Positions 24,690-31,716 of a DNA stretch of 64,000 nt are shown here, one piece after another. Within the stretch, counting starts at the first letter, position 1, and the number at the start of each line of letters is the position of its first letter. Origin of the DNA: Flavobacterium hungaricum (GTDB taxonomy: Bacteria; Bacteroidota; Bacteroidia; Flavobacteriales; Flavobacteriaceae); contig NZ_PRDM01000002.1 of the NCBI RefSeq assembly GCF_015182285.1, positions 682,001 to 746,000 on the forward strand. The letters run 5' to 3'. The notes below the pieces were generated by a model. The model saw only the letters and a program-made list of their open reading frames with translations. It did not search any database and had not been told where the DNA came from. The position numbers and the translations under genes were made by a program.

Positions 24690-24729
24690 AAATTCCATAA
24701 GCAATTAAAGAAATGCTGTTATGGAATTT
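24690..24729 (+). terminator. hairpin after arfB
   Basis: Perfect 11-base arms AAATTCCATAA and TTATGGAATTT with an 18-base loop, 12 bases beyond the arfB stop. The T run is short, so it is a weak terminator candidate. Similar TTCCAAATTCC sequence recurs in other gaps. Confidence 0.5.
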
Positions 24730-24776
24730 GGAATATCTGTTTTGGATCTTAGATATAAATGTTTTGGAATTTGGAG

Positions 24777-24808
24777 TTTGATTTTTGAAATTTTTAACAT
24801 TACCTTTG
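24777..24808 (+). promoter_or_regulatory. promoter for the thiamine TonB receptor
   Basis: TTTG at 24777-24780, a 20-base spacer, then TACCTTTG at 24801-24808, an exact match to the flavobacterial TTTG...TAnnTTTG promoter. Transcription would begin near 24815, at the first base of the riboswitch. Confidence 0.75.
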
Positions 24809-24815
24809 CACTGTC

Positions 24816-24890
24816 TCAAAGGGGTGCTCTAAATAACGAGCTGAGATCATACCCAAAGAACCTGAGCGAGTAATGTTGCTAAGGGAAAAA
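24816..24890 (+). ncRNA. TPP riboswitch (THI element)
   Basis: The conserved thiamine pyrophosphate aptamer core is complete: AGGGGTGCTCT, then CTGAGATCATACCC at 24841, GAACCTGA at 24858-24865 and the closing GTTGCTAAGGGAA. It would lower expression of the downstream TonB receptor when TPP is plentiful. The start hairpin downstream suggests control of translation. Confidence 0.92.
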
Positions 24891-24967
24891 ACGACAATTG
24901 TTAGCGTGCACACTATATCTTGTCTTAAGAAACACATTTATTAATTTAACAAAAGAATAATTCCCCC

Positions 24968-24996
24968 TTTTATTCGTATTTATTTACGAATGAAAA
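24968..24996 (+). promoter_or_regulatory. start-codon-covering hairpin in riboswitch expression platform
   Basis: ATTCGTA (24972-24978) and TACGAAT (24985-24991) form a perfect 7-base stem with a TTTATT loop; the ATG of the receptor gene (24990-24992) overlaps the 3' arm. Flanking TTTT and AAAA may extend the stem. When folded the start codon would be hidden. Confidence 0.6.
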
Positions 24997-27149
24997 ATTT
25001 ATTTAAAGGTACTTTCAAAGGTACAAAGGCACAGAGCTGCGAAGGTTCTAAGTTGAACCAATCTGTTTTCTTTCTTCTATTTTCTATTTTCTTTACCGTA
25101 TTCTCTTTTGGACAAGTACAAGATTCTACAAAAGTCAATCAGCTGGATGATGTTTTAGTTTCTGCTGTTCGTGTTACTTCCAAAACGCCGGTTAGTTTTA
25201 GTAATATGGACAAAAAGGAAATTAAATACCGAAACCTGGGTCAGGATATTCCTGTTCTGATGAATTATCTTCCGTCTGTTGTAACTACTTCTGATGCAGG
25301 GAACGGAATGGGTTACACGGGAATTCGCGTTCGCGGAATCGATGCAACACGTGTAAACGTAACCATAAACGGAATTCCGTATAACGATGCCGAAAGTCAA
25401 GGAACATTTTGGGTAAACATGCCGGATTTTGCCTCTTCTGTAGAAAGCCTGCAATTGCAGCGCGGTGTTGGAACTTCAACAAATGGAGCAGGGGCTTTTG
25501 GAGCGAGTTTAAACATGCTTACAGACAGTTACGCTAATAAAGCAACGGGAGAAATCTCTAGTTCTGCAGGATCATTCAATAGTTTAAAAAACACAGTAAA
25601 ATTCAGTACGGGTTTATTAAACGATCATTTTGAAATCGCTGGACGTTTGTCTGCTATGAAATCGGATGGTTATGTAGACCGCGCAAGTTCTGATTTAAAA
25701 TCCTATTTTCTGCAGGGAACTTATGTTGGTAAAACAACTTTGATTAAAGCTTTGGTTTTTGGAGGAACTCAGAAAACCTATCAATCTTGGAACGGAATTG
25801 ATGGCGAGACCTTAAATTCAGATCGTACCTATAACTCTGCTGGTAAGTTTACCGATGAATTTGGTAATACCCGATTTTATGATAATGAAACCGACAACTA
25901 CGATCAGGATCATTATCAACTGCATTGGAGTGAATCTATTTCTGATAAATGGAGTACAAACGTCGCACTTCATTACACAAAAGGAAAAGGATATTATGAG
26001 AATTATAAAGAAGATGCTGCTATGGCAGAGTACAATTTAATTCCGGTTGGAGCAGTTACGACGACAGATTTAGTACGCCAGAAATGGTTAGATAATGATT
26101 TCTACGGAACTACATTTTCGGCCAAATACAAAACAGAAAAGCTTGATGTTATTCTAGGCGGCGGATGGAATAAGTACGAAGGAGACCATTACGGAAAAGT
26201 TATTTGGGCTAGATATGCTTCGCAGTCAGAATTAGGGGATCATTACTACGATGATTTTTCGACCAAAACAGATGGAAATATTTTCGCAAAAGCCAATTAT
26301 CAATTCACAGAAAAAATAAGTTTTTACGGCGATTTGCAATACAGAAGAGTTACTTACAAAGCGAACAGTGCAGAGACTGGTTTGGTAGACGACGATTTTA
26401 ATTTCTTTAATCCAAAAGCAGGTTTGAATTTCGAAATCAATCAAAAAAATACGATATACTTTTCGTATGCACGCGCCAATCGTGAGCCGAACAGAACCGA
26501 CTATGAAGGCGGTAATGTAAAACCAGAAAAACTAAATGACTTTGAATTAGGATGGAGATTTAATTCGGAAAAATTCCAATTGAATTCTAACTTTTACTAT
26601 ATGGGATATAAAGACCAATTGATTTTAACGGGAAGGTTGGATGATGTAGGTTCTCCAATTCGCGCCAATACCGAAAAAAGTTACCGTTTAGGTTTCGAGC
26701 TTGATGCGACAATTGCGCTCTCGGACAAATTTATTATCAGACCAAATTTTACTTTGAGCAGCAATAAAAATGTTGATTTAGCGGTTGCAGGGCAATATTA
26801 CGGGACAACCGACATTGCTTATTCTCCAGAGGTTATAGCAGGAAATATTTTTGTTTACAAACCCGTTCAAGGACTGTATCTTTCGCTGTTGCAAAAATAT
26901 GTGGGCGAGCAGTACATGAATAATATCGAACTTCCAGAGGCAAAACTGGCAGATTATTTTGTAAACGATTTCAATGCTTCTTACGAAATCAAACCAAACA
27001 CGATTTTTAAATCGATTACGATTACGGCATTGGTAAATAATATTTTTGATAAAAAATATGTTTCAAACGGAGCGATGTGGGACATTTACCCGTATTATTA
27101 TCCGCAGGCTGGAATCAATTTCTTGATTGGTCTTAGTTTGAAATTCTAA
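24990..27149 (+). CDS. TonB-dependent outer membrane receptor, probably for thiamine
   Basis: A 719-residue outer-membrane receptor: unusual N terminus (MKNLFKGTFKGTKAQSCEGS) then a hydrophobic signal segment, TonB box-like region, plug domain (about 60-170, with VRGIDATRVNVTINGIPYND) and a 22-strand barrel ending in an aromatic residue (LIGLSLKF). Energy comes from TonB-ExbB. The TPP riboswitch directly upstream indicates thiamine or its derivatives as substrate, as in the Bacteroidota OMR1 group. The first 20 residues are encoded by AAAGGTAC/AAAGGC repeat-like DNA seen elsewhere in gaps, so a later start is possible but the stem-covered ATG fits the riboswitch mechanism. Confidence 0.9.
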   Translation: MKNLFKGTFKGTKAQSCEGSKLNQSVFFLLFSIFFTVFSFGQVQDSTKVNQLDDVLVSAVRVTSKTPVSFSNMDKKEIKYRNLGQDIPVLMNYLPSVVTTSDAGNGMGYTGIRVRGIDATRVNVTINGIPYNDAESQGTFWVNMPDFASSVESLQLQRGVGTSTNGAGAFGASLNMLTDSYANKATGEISSSAGSFNSLKNTVKFSTGLLNDHFEIAGRLSAMKSDGYVDRASSDLKSYFLQGTYVGKTTLIKALVFGGTQKTYQSWNGIDGETLNSDRTYNSAGKFTDEFGNTRFYDNETDNYDQDHYQLHWSESISDKWSTNVALHYTKGKGYYENYKEDAAMAEYNLIPVGAVTTTDLVRQKWLDNDFYGTTFSAKYKTEKLDVILGGGWNKYEGDHYGKVIWARYASQSELGDHYYDDFSTKTDGNIFAKANYQFTEKISFYGDLQYRRVTYKANSAETGLVDDDFNFFNPKAGLNFEINQKNTIYFSYARANREPNRTDYEGGNVKPEKLNDFELGWRFNSEKFQLNSNFYYMGYKDQLILTGRLDDVGSPIRANTEKSYRLGFELDATIALSDKFIIRPNFTLSSNKNVDLAVAGQYYGTTDIAYSPEVIAGNIFVYKPVQGLYLSLLQKYVGEQYMNNIELPEAKLADYFVNDFNASYEIKPNTIFKSITITALVNNIFDKKYVSNGAMWDIYPYYYPQAGINFLIGLSLKF

Positions 27150-27155
27150 AAAATT

Positions 27156-27188
27156 AAAAAGCCTGAAATCTAAATTTCAGGCTTTTTA
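27156..27188. terminator. bidirectional terminator between TonB receptor and lipoprotein
   Basis: AAAAAGCCTGAAAT and ATTTCAGGCTTTTT form a 13-14 base hairpin with a 3-base loop, placed between genes ending at 27149 (+) and 27193 (-). Both strands have T runs. Confidence 0.88.
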
Positions 27189-27192
27189 ATTT

Positions 27193-27609
27193 TTAATTAT
27201 AAACGTGAACCACAGTTCCCGAAACTTCGACACGATATTGTTTCATCGGATATTCTTTTTCGCCTAATCCGGTGTATAAGTTGTATTTACTCTTGTCGCA
27301 AGAACACACAGCATAAATTCCATCAATTGTCATTGCTGTACACGAATTCACAGTTTGATTTGGGCACGCGGCATCAAAGGCATTATAAGTTCCTTCGCCG
27401 GTTTTCATCACAATAATTCCTTTAGCTCCATAATTGGCAACAAAAACAGGGTTGCTTACATATCTCAGATTATTGTACGTAGGAAGGTTATAATCTAAAT
27501 AAGCACTTATAGTATAATTTGGAATATTCGGATTGTTATTACTCCTGTTATTGTCACTGCAAGAAAATAAGACAGCAGTAAAAGCGATAAAGAACCAGAT
27601 TTTTTTCAT
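27193..27609 (-). CDS. Rieske-like lipoprotein with both iron-binding histidines replaced
   Basis: A 138-residue lipoprotein (signal ending VLFSC, Cys17) with a Rieske-type small beta fold. The two boxes that normally hold a 2Fe-2S cluster (C-x-H and C-x-x-H) read CPN (Cys82, Asn84) and CSCD (Cys102 to Asp105), so both cysteines remain and both histidines are gone. The remaining motif GLGEKEYPMKQYRVEVSGTVVHVYN is typical for the fold. It likely cannot bind a normal Rieske cluster. It is transcribed alone; the terminator at 27156-27188 follows it. Confidence 0.75.
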   Translation of the reverse strand: MKKIWFFIAFTAVLFSCSDNNRSNNNPNIPNYTISAYLDYNLPTYNNLRYVSNPVFVANYGAKGIIVMKTGEGTYNAFDAACPNQTVNSCTAMTIDGIYAVCSCDKSKYNLYTGLGEKEYPMKQYRVEVSGTVVHVYN

Positions 27610-27703
27610 TATTTGAATAAAGATTAGTGAAACAAAAATAATTTATTTAGATTTGAATTTTACATATGATTAACATATAATTATGTACTATAAAAAATTA
27701 TAG

Positions 27704-27711
27704 TATATTTG
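27704..27711 (+). promoter_or_regulatory. greA: promoter -7 element for greA
   Basis: TATATTTG, exact to TAnnTTTG. Transcription would start near 27717, about 50 bases before the greA ATG and a base or two before a terminator-like hairpin. The -33 element is unclear. Confidence 0.65.
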
Positions 27712-27718
27712 TGGTAAG

Positions 27719-27745
27719 AAAATCCCGTCGCGATGGGATTTTTTG
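27719..27745 (+). promoter_or_regulatory. greA: intrinsic-terminator-like hairpin in the greA leader
   Basis: AAAATCCC (27719-27726) pairs with GGGATTTT (27735-27742) around an 8-base loop, followed by more T, directly at the start of the predicted transcript and 23 bases before the greA ATG. It looks like an attenuator: some transcripts would end here as short RNAs. Confidence 0.6.
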
Positions 27746-27767
27746 TATTTATATAAACGATGAAGTT

Positions 27768-28244
27768 ATGAGTAAAGTATCTTATTACACAGCAGAAGGA
27801 TTAAAAAAATTAAAAGATGAATTGGAGCACCTAAAAAGTGTAATGCGTCCAAAGGCATCTCAGGATATTGCAGATGCCAGAGATAAAGGAGATTTGTCTG
27901 AAAACGCAGAATATGATGCAGCAAAAGAAGCACAGGGTTTATTAGAAATGAGAATTGCTAAACTAGAAGAAGTTTATTCAAATGCTAGATTAATTGACGA
28001 ATCTCAATTGGATGTTTCTAAGGTTTTGGTTTTATCAAATGTAAAAATCAAAAACCAAAGTAACGGAATGGAGATGAAATATACATTGGTTGCTGAAAGT
28101 GAAGCAGATCTAAAAACAGGAAAAATCTCTGTAACTTCACCAATTGGTAAAGGTTTATTAGGGAAATCTGTTGGAGAAGTAGCAGAAATTACAGTTCCGA
28201 ACGGAGTCTTGAAATTTGAAATTCTTGAAATTTCAAGAGACTAA
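27768..28244 (+). CDS. greA: transcription elongation factor GreA
   Basis: A 158-residue factor that rescues backtracked RNA polymerase by stimulating transcript cleavage. The coiled-coil N-terminal domain carries the acidic tip (DARDKGDLSENAEYDAAKEAQ), and the C-terminal domain has ISVTSPIGKGLLGKSVGE and VPNGVLKFEILEIS. An upstream frame would extend it by 19 residues, but the ATG at 27768 gives the standard start MSKVSYYTAEGLKKL and the family's normal length. It is followed after 66 bases by a HIT-family gene on the same strand. Confidence 0.95.
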   Translation: MSKVSYYTAEGLKKLKDELEHLKSVMRPKASQDIADARDKGDLSENAEYDAAKEAQGLLEMRIAKLEEVYSNARLIDESQLDVSKVLVLSNVKIKNQSNGMEMKYTLVAESEADLKTGKISVTSPIGKGLLGKSVGEVAEITVPNGVLKFEILEISRD

Positions 28245-28310
28245 ACTTTTTATTGTTAATCGGTTAATTGCTTAATCGGTTAAACATATAAACGATTAAA
28301 CAAATCAATA

Positions 28311-28700
28311 ATGAGTTCTATATTTACCAAAATAGTAAACGGAGAAATCCCTTGTTACAAAATTGCCGAAGATGATAATTATCTGGCATTTTTAGACGTA
28401 AATCCAAACGCAAAAGGACATACACTCTGCATTCCGAAACAAGAAATTGACAAGATCTTTGATATGGAGGAAGAACTGTATTTAGGACTGATGAAATTTT
28501 CTAAAAAAGTTGCCGCAGCTTTAGAAAAAACGGTTCCTTGCAAAAGAGTCGGAATAGCAGTGGTTGGTTTAGAAGTACCGCATGCACACGTACACTTGAT
28601 TCCGTTAAATGAAATGGATGAAATGCGCTTTATAAATAAAGTATCGCTTTCTAAAGAAGAATTTGAGGCATTGGCCAAAAGTATTCAGGCGAATTTGTAA
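28311..28700 (+). CDS. HIT family nucleotide-binding protein
   Basis: A 129-residue histidine-triad protein with the signature HAHVHLIP (His91, His93, His95) at the nucleotide site; relatives hydrolyse AMP-linked conjugates such as adenosine 5'-phosphoramidate. The N-terminal SIFTKIVNGEIPCYKIAEDD is typical of the HINT/Fhit-like bacterial group. It is full length. It may be co-transcribed with greA. The mirror frame on the other strand is a shadow of the triad region and not a gene. Confidence 0.92.
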   Translation: MSSIFTKIVNGEIPCYKIAEDDNYLAFLDVNPNAKGHTLCIPKQEIDKIFDMEEELYLGLMKFSKKVAAALEKTVPCKRVGIAVVGLEVPHAHVHLIPLNEMDEMRFINKVSLSKEEFEALAKSIQANL

Positions 28701-28725
28701 TACATTTTACTGAGAATAGTTTGGA

Positions 28726-28831
28726 TGTCAGGCTGAGCGGAGTTGAAGCTTAGTTTTAATTTTAAATAAATGGGCTTCGACTCCGCTCAGCCTGACAAAA
28801 AAATCGCTCAGCCTGACAAAAAATCGCTCAG
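28726..28831. repeat. dispersed inverted repeat with TGTCAGGCTGAGCGGAGT arms
   Basis: Left arm begins TGTCAGGCTGAGCGGAGT at 28726; the right arm ends CTCAGCCTGACA at 28797, giving about 24 complementary bases around a 24-base loop. Two shorter pieces of the right arm (ATCGCTCAGCCTGACA at 28803-28818 and AATCGCTCAG at 28822-28831) follow in tandem. The arms look like a REP-type unit of Flavobacterium gaps. Confidence 0.8.
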
Positions 28832-28844
28832 AAATAAAAAAAAT

Positions 28845-28879
28845 AAAAGTGCAGTAGAATTATTTTACTGCACTTTTTT
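28845..28879 (-). terminator. intrinsic terminator overlapping the kinase stop codon
   Basis: AAAAGTGCAGTA and TACTGCACTTTT form a strong hairpin (28845-28879). The stop codon of the histidine kinase gene (complement 28865) lies inside the loop side of the stem, so the coding region ends within the terminator. Confidence 0.8.
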
Positions 28880-30016
28880 ATTTAATTGAATCTGAAAAGT
28901 AGTTCCCTTTCCTATTTCAGAATGTAAAACTTTTATTTTACCGCCATGATATTCTACGACAATTCTTTTAGTTAAAGAAAGCCCAAGTCCCCAGCCGCGT
29001 TTTTTGGTCGTAAATCCAGGTTCAAATATCATTTTAAATTGTTTTTTTGGAATTCCAGTTCCAGAATCTTTCACATTGATTTTAATATGCTGTGAATCCT
29101 GCTCAATCTGAAGGTCTAATGTTCCTTTTCCTTTCATGGCGTCAATGGCATTTTTTACCAAATTTTCTATAGTCCAACTGTGCAAAATTGGATTGATCAT
29201 GCCAAAAAGAGGTTCTTGTGGTGCTTTATAAGAAAAAATAACTTGAGCAGAGAAACGCGATTGAAGATATTCGTACGTTTTTTTAGTCTCTTGCACTATA
29301 TCACGAAGTTCTAAAACAGGGACCGAACCAATTTTAGAAAAACGGTCTGTAATGGTCTGCAGTCGTTCTATATCTTTTTCTATTTCAACCGTAATCGATT
29401 GGTCGATTTCTTCTGTTTTCAAAATTTCTACCCATCCAATCAGTGATGATAAAGGCGTTCCAATTTGATGAGCAGTTTCTTTTGCCATTCCAGCCCAAAG
29501 TTTGTTCTGCGTCGCCATTTTAGTGCTTTTGTAAAAATTATAGATTAAGGCAATGCATAAAAATACAATCAAAAGCAGTGCGATAGGATAATATTTCAGT
29601 TTGTTAAGCAATGCCGAATTTCCATAATACAGAGTTTGATATTTGCCTGGAGCATACTCAAAAGTAATAGGCTCGTTTTCGCTTCTTAGAATCCTTAAAA
29701 AACGATCTCTCTTTTTCTTATTGTTGATGATTTCTTCGGGAACATTTTTAGCACTTACCACTTTATCATATAATATTACAATAGCAGGAATTGAAGTATT
29801 GTTATTGATAATCTGAAGAGGCAGTTCTACATCGGTGTTTTCGTCTGCATTTACAATGTTAATTTGTGCATTAACAAAAAGGTTCATTTTTAGGCGTTCT
29901 TCATTTTTAAAGATTTGGAAGAAGGTATACGTATTCCAAAGAATCAGAGAAATGATTAAAAAGCAGACGGAAATTATAATCCAGCGAATTGTATTTGTTC
30001 TTTCAGAAAAAGACAT
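28865..30016 (-). CDS. sensor histidine kinase, orphan
   Basis: A 383-residue membrane kinase. Two helices bracket the periplasmic sensor (residues about 15-35 and 140-165); the cytoplasmic part has the phospho-acceptor H-box KETAHQIGTPLSSL with His183, the N-box IENLVKNAIDAMKG, and the G-boxes DSGTGIPKKQF and GWGLGLSLTKRIV. No response regulator gene adjoins it, so its partner is encoded elsewhere. The signal it senses is unknown. The stop codon is buried in a terminator hairpin. Confidence 0.92.
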   Translation of the reverse strand: MSFSERTNTIRWIIISVCFLIISLILWNTYTFFQIFKNEERLKMNLFVNAQINIVNADENTDVELPLQIINNNTSIPAIVILYDKVVSAKNVPEEIINNKKKRDRFLRILRSENEPITFEYAPGKYQTLYYGNSALLNKLKYYPIALLLIVFLCIALIYNFYKSTKMATQNKLWAGMAKETAHQIGTPLSSLIGWVEILKTEEIDQSITVEIEKDIERLQTITDRFSKIGSVPVLELRDIVQETKKTYEYLQSRFSAQVIFSYKAPQEPLFGMINPILHSWTIENLVKNAIDAMKGKGTLDLQIEQDSQHIKINVKDSGTGIPKKQFKMIFEPGFTTKKRGWGLGLSLTKRIVVEYHGGKIKVLHSEIGKGTTFQIQLNKKVQ

Positions 30017-30131
30017 ATCAGTTTTTTTGAGGTATAAATATAACGAAATATATACATTTTATATTTTGAAGCAGGAGAAAGATTTTTGGTTTTTATCTGC
30101 TCAAGAATTTTTTCGAATTAAACCATTTCTC

Positions 30132-30139
30132 TACTTTTG
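30132..30139 (+). promoter_or_regulatory. promoter -7 element for the flavin reductase gene
   Basis: TACTTTTG matches TAnnTTTG; transcription would begin near 30145, 31 bases before the ATG at 30176. This supports that start and not an upstream TTG. Confidence 0.6.
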
Positions 30140-30175
30140 CAGGTACTAAATCAGATTCGGTTTAAATCCAAAAAT

Positions 30176-31051
30176 ATGATAAGCATTAACCCAAAAGAGA
30201 TTCCTACAGCCAAACTACAAGGCTACCTGCAGAGTGCCGTAGGGCCGAGACCTATAGCTTTTGCCAGTACCATCAGCGAAAAAGGGATTCCGAATTTATC
30301 TCCTTTTAGTTTCTTTAATGTTTTTAGTGCCAATCCGCCTGTTTTAGTTTTTTCACCGTCTAGACGAGTTCGGGACAACACCATAAAACACACTCTGATT
30401 AATGCAGAAGCAACCCGCGAGGTAGTAATTAATGTTGTAAACTTTGATTTAGTACAGCAGACTTCTCTAGCCAGTACAGAATATGGCGACGGAGTAAATG
30501 AATTTGTCAAAGCAGGATTAACACAGATTCCGTCCGATTTAGTAAAACCTTATCGTGTAAAAGAATCTCCAGTGCAGTTTGAGTGCAAAGTCACACAGAT
30601 AATTCCGTTAGGAACAGAAGGCGGAGCAGGAAATTTGATTTTATGTGAAGTAGTAAAAATTCATATTCACGAATCCATTTTAGACGAAAACGGCGCCATC
30701 GACCAGCACAAAATTGATCTAGTTTCAAGGTTAGGAAATAACTGGTATTCAAGATCGAATCAAGGGCTTTTTGAAGTGGCTAAACCCTTGACAACATTAG
30801 GGGTAGGAGTAGATGTTATTCCGAATTTTGTAAAAGAAAGCCCTGTCTTTAATGGTAATGATTTAGGTAAATTAGGAAATATTGAAGCCTTGCCTACAAA
30901 GGAAGAAGTTAGTATATTTGTGAAGGAAAATTTTTCTGTCAAAGGAGTTTTAAGCTCAGACGACCAGCAAAAAGTACACTTAGAAGCTAAAAAATACCTG
31001 GATAATAACGATGTAGAATCGGCTTGGAAAGTGCTTTTAGCTAAAAAATAA
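30176..31051 (+). CDS. flavin reductase-like FMN-binding protein
   Basis: A 291-residue protein of the flavin reductase/FMN-binding split-barrel family. The N-terminal MISINPKEIPTAKLQGYLQSAVGPRPIAFAST and the SFFNVFSANPPVLVFSPSRRVRDNT motif mark FMN binding; HIHESILDENGAIDQHKIDLVSRLG is the second conserved block. The C-terminal 70 residues are an added helical part. It may reduce flavin with NAD(P)H or act on a small aromatic substrate; the natural partner is unknown. It is 32 bases upstream of the DUF3127 gene and likely co-transcribed. Confidence 0.88.
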   Translation: MISINPKEIPTAKLQGYLQSAVGPRPIAFASTISEKGIPNLSPFSFFNVFSANPPVLVFSPSRRVRDNTIKHTLINAEATREVVINVVNFDLVQQTSLASTEYGDGVNEFVKAGLTQIPSDLVKPYRVKESPVQFECKVTQIIPLGTEGGAGNLILCEVVKIHIHESILDENGAIDQHKIDLVSRLGNNWYSRSNQGLFEVAKPLTTLGVGVDVIPNFVKESPVFNGNDLGKLGNIEALPTKEEVSIFVKENFSVKGVLSSDDQQKVHLEAKKYLDNNDVESAWKVLLAKK

Positions 31052-31083
31052 GAAATAGAAACAATAATAAATAAAGAAAGAAG

Positions 31084-31455
31084 ATGGAAGTTACAGGAAA
31101 AGTAAAAGTGGTAAACCCAGAACAGCAAGTTAGTGCAGCATTCAAAAAAAGAGAATTAGTTGTTACTACTGAGGAGCAATATCCACAACATATTTTAATC
31201 GAATTTACACAAGATAAATGCGATTTGTTGAGTAGCTATAAACAAGGAGAGGCAGTAAAAGTTTCTATCAATTTAAGAGGAAGAGAATGGGTTAATCCAC
31301 AAGGAGAAACTCGTTATTTCAATAGTATTCAAGGTTGGAGAATCGAAAGATTAGCACCAGAAGGAGCTTCACAAGCACCTCCAATGCCAACAGCTGAAAC
31401 TTTTGCTCCAGCGACAAACCTTAACGAAGACGAACCAGACGATTTGCCTTTCTAA
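31084..31455 (+). CDS. DUF3127 (single-stranded DNA-binding-like) protein
   Basis: A 123-residue protein matching DUF3127, an OB-fold related to SSB that is common in Bacteroidota. The core VKVVNPEQQVSAAFKKRELVV and SINLRGREWVNPQGETRYFN carry the OB strands; the acidic C-terminal tail ends EDEPDDLPF, which resembles the conserved protein-interaction tip of SSB. It probably binds single-stranded nucleic acid; experimental role is unknown. A strong terminator follows at 31485-31529. Confidence 0.9.
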   Translation: MEVTGKVKVVNPEQQVSAAFKKRELVVTTEEQYPQHILIEFTQDKCDLLSSYKQGEAVKVSINLRGREWVNPQGETRYFNSIQGWRIERLAPEGASQAPPMPTAETFAPATNLNEDEPDDLPF

Positions 31456-31484
31456 AAGGTAAATTCCAAAATTAACAAAATTCC

Positions 31485-31529
31485 AAATTCCAAATCATCA
31501 GAATCTGATGCTGGATTTGGAATTTTTTT
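31485..31529 (+). terminator. intrinsic terminator after DUF3127 gene
   Basis: AAATTCCAAATC and GATTTGGAATTT bracket an internal ATCAGAATCTGAT stem-loop and are followed by seven T, 29 bases after the DUF3127 stop. Confidence 0.85.
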
Positions 31530-31716
31530 GTATAAGAGTTTAACCAGAGAGTCTGTCCATTTTGGCCAAACGAAAAACCGCACTCGTAACCACATTGATT
31601 ACCTGTTATCGTTGCGGAATTTCTAGTTTGATTTGCTTCACCTTTTCCCTAAAGTCTTGTTAGCCAATCTGACAAGATTGTATAGAAATTGGAATTTTAA
31701 TATTTAGAATTAAAAC

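Larger units (their letters stand above)
24678..24989. other. intergenic region with promoter, TPP riboswitch and start-codon hairpin
   Basis: A 311-base gap between arfB and the TonB receptor gene. It holds an arfB hairpin (24690-24729), a promoter (24777-24808), a TPP riboswitch (24816-24888), about 80 bases of expression platform and a hairpin that covers the receptor start codon (24972-24991). No further gene is credible. Confidence 0.8.

Noticed and set aside
24990..25050. Later start for the TonB receptor that skips the repeat-like codons
   Set aside because: The ATG at 24990 sits in the riboswitch hairpin arm and is followed by a signal peptide in frame; no other ATG gives a better start.
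28865..30016. A response regulator hidden near the orphan kinase
   Set aside because: Neighbours are the HIT protein and a flavin reductase; no receiver domain seen.
29835..30149. Plus-strand frame opposite the kinase N terminus
   Set aside because: Mirror of the kinase's first helix; no homologous features.
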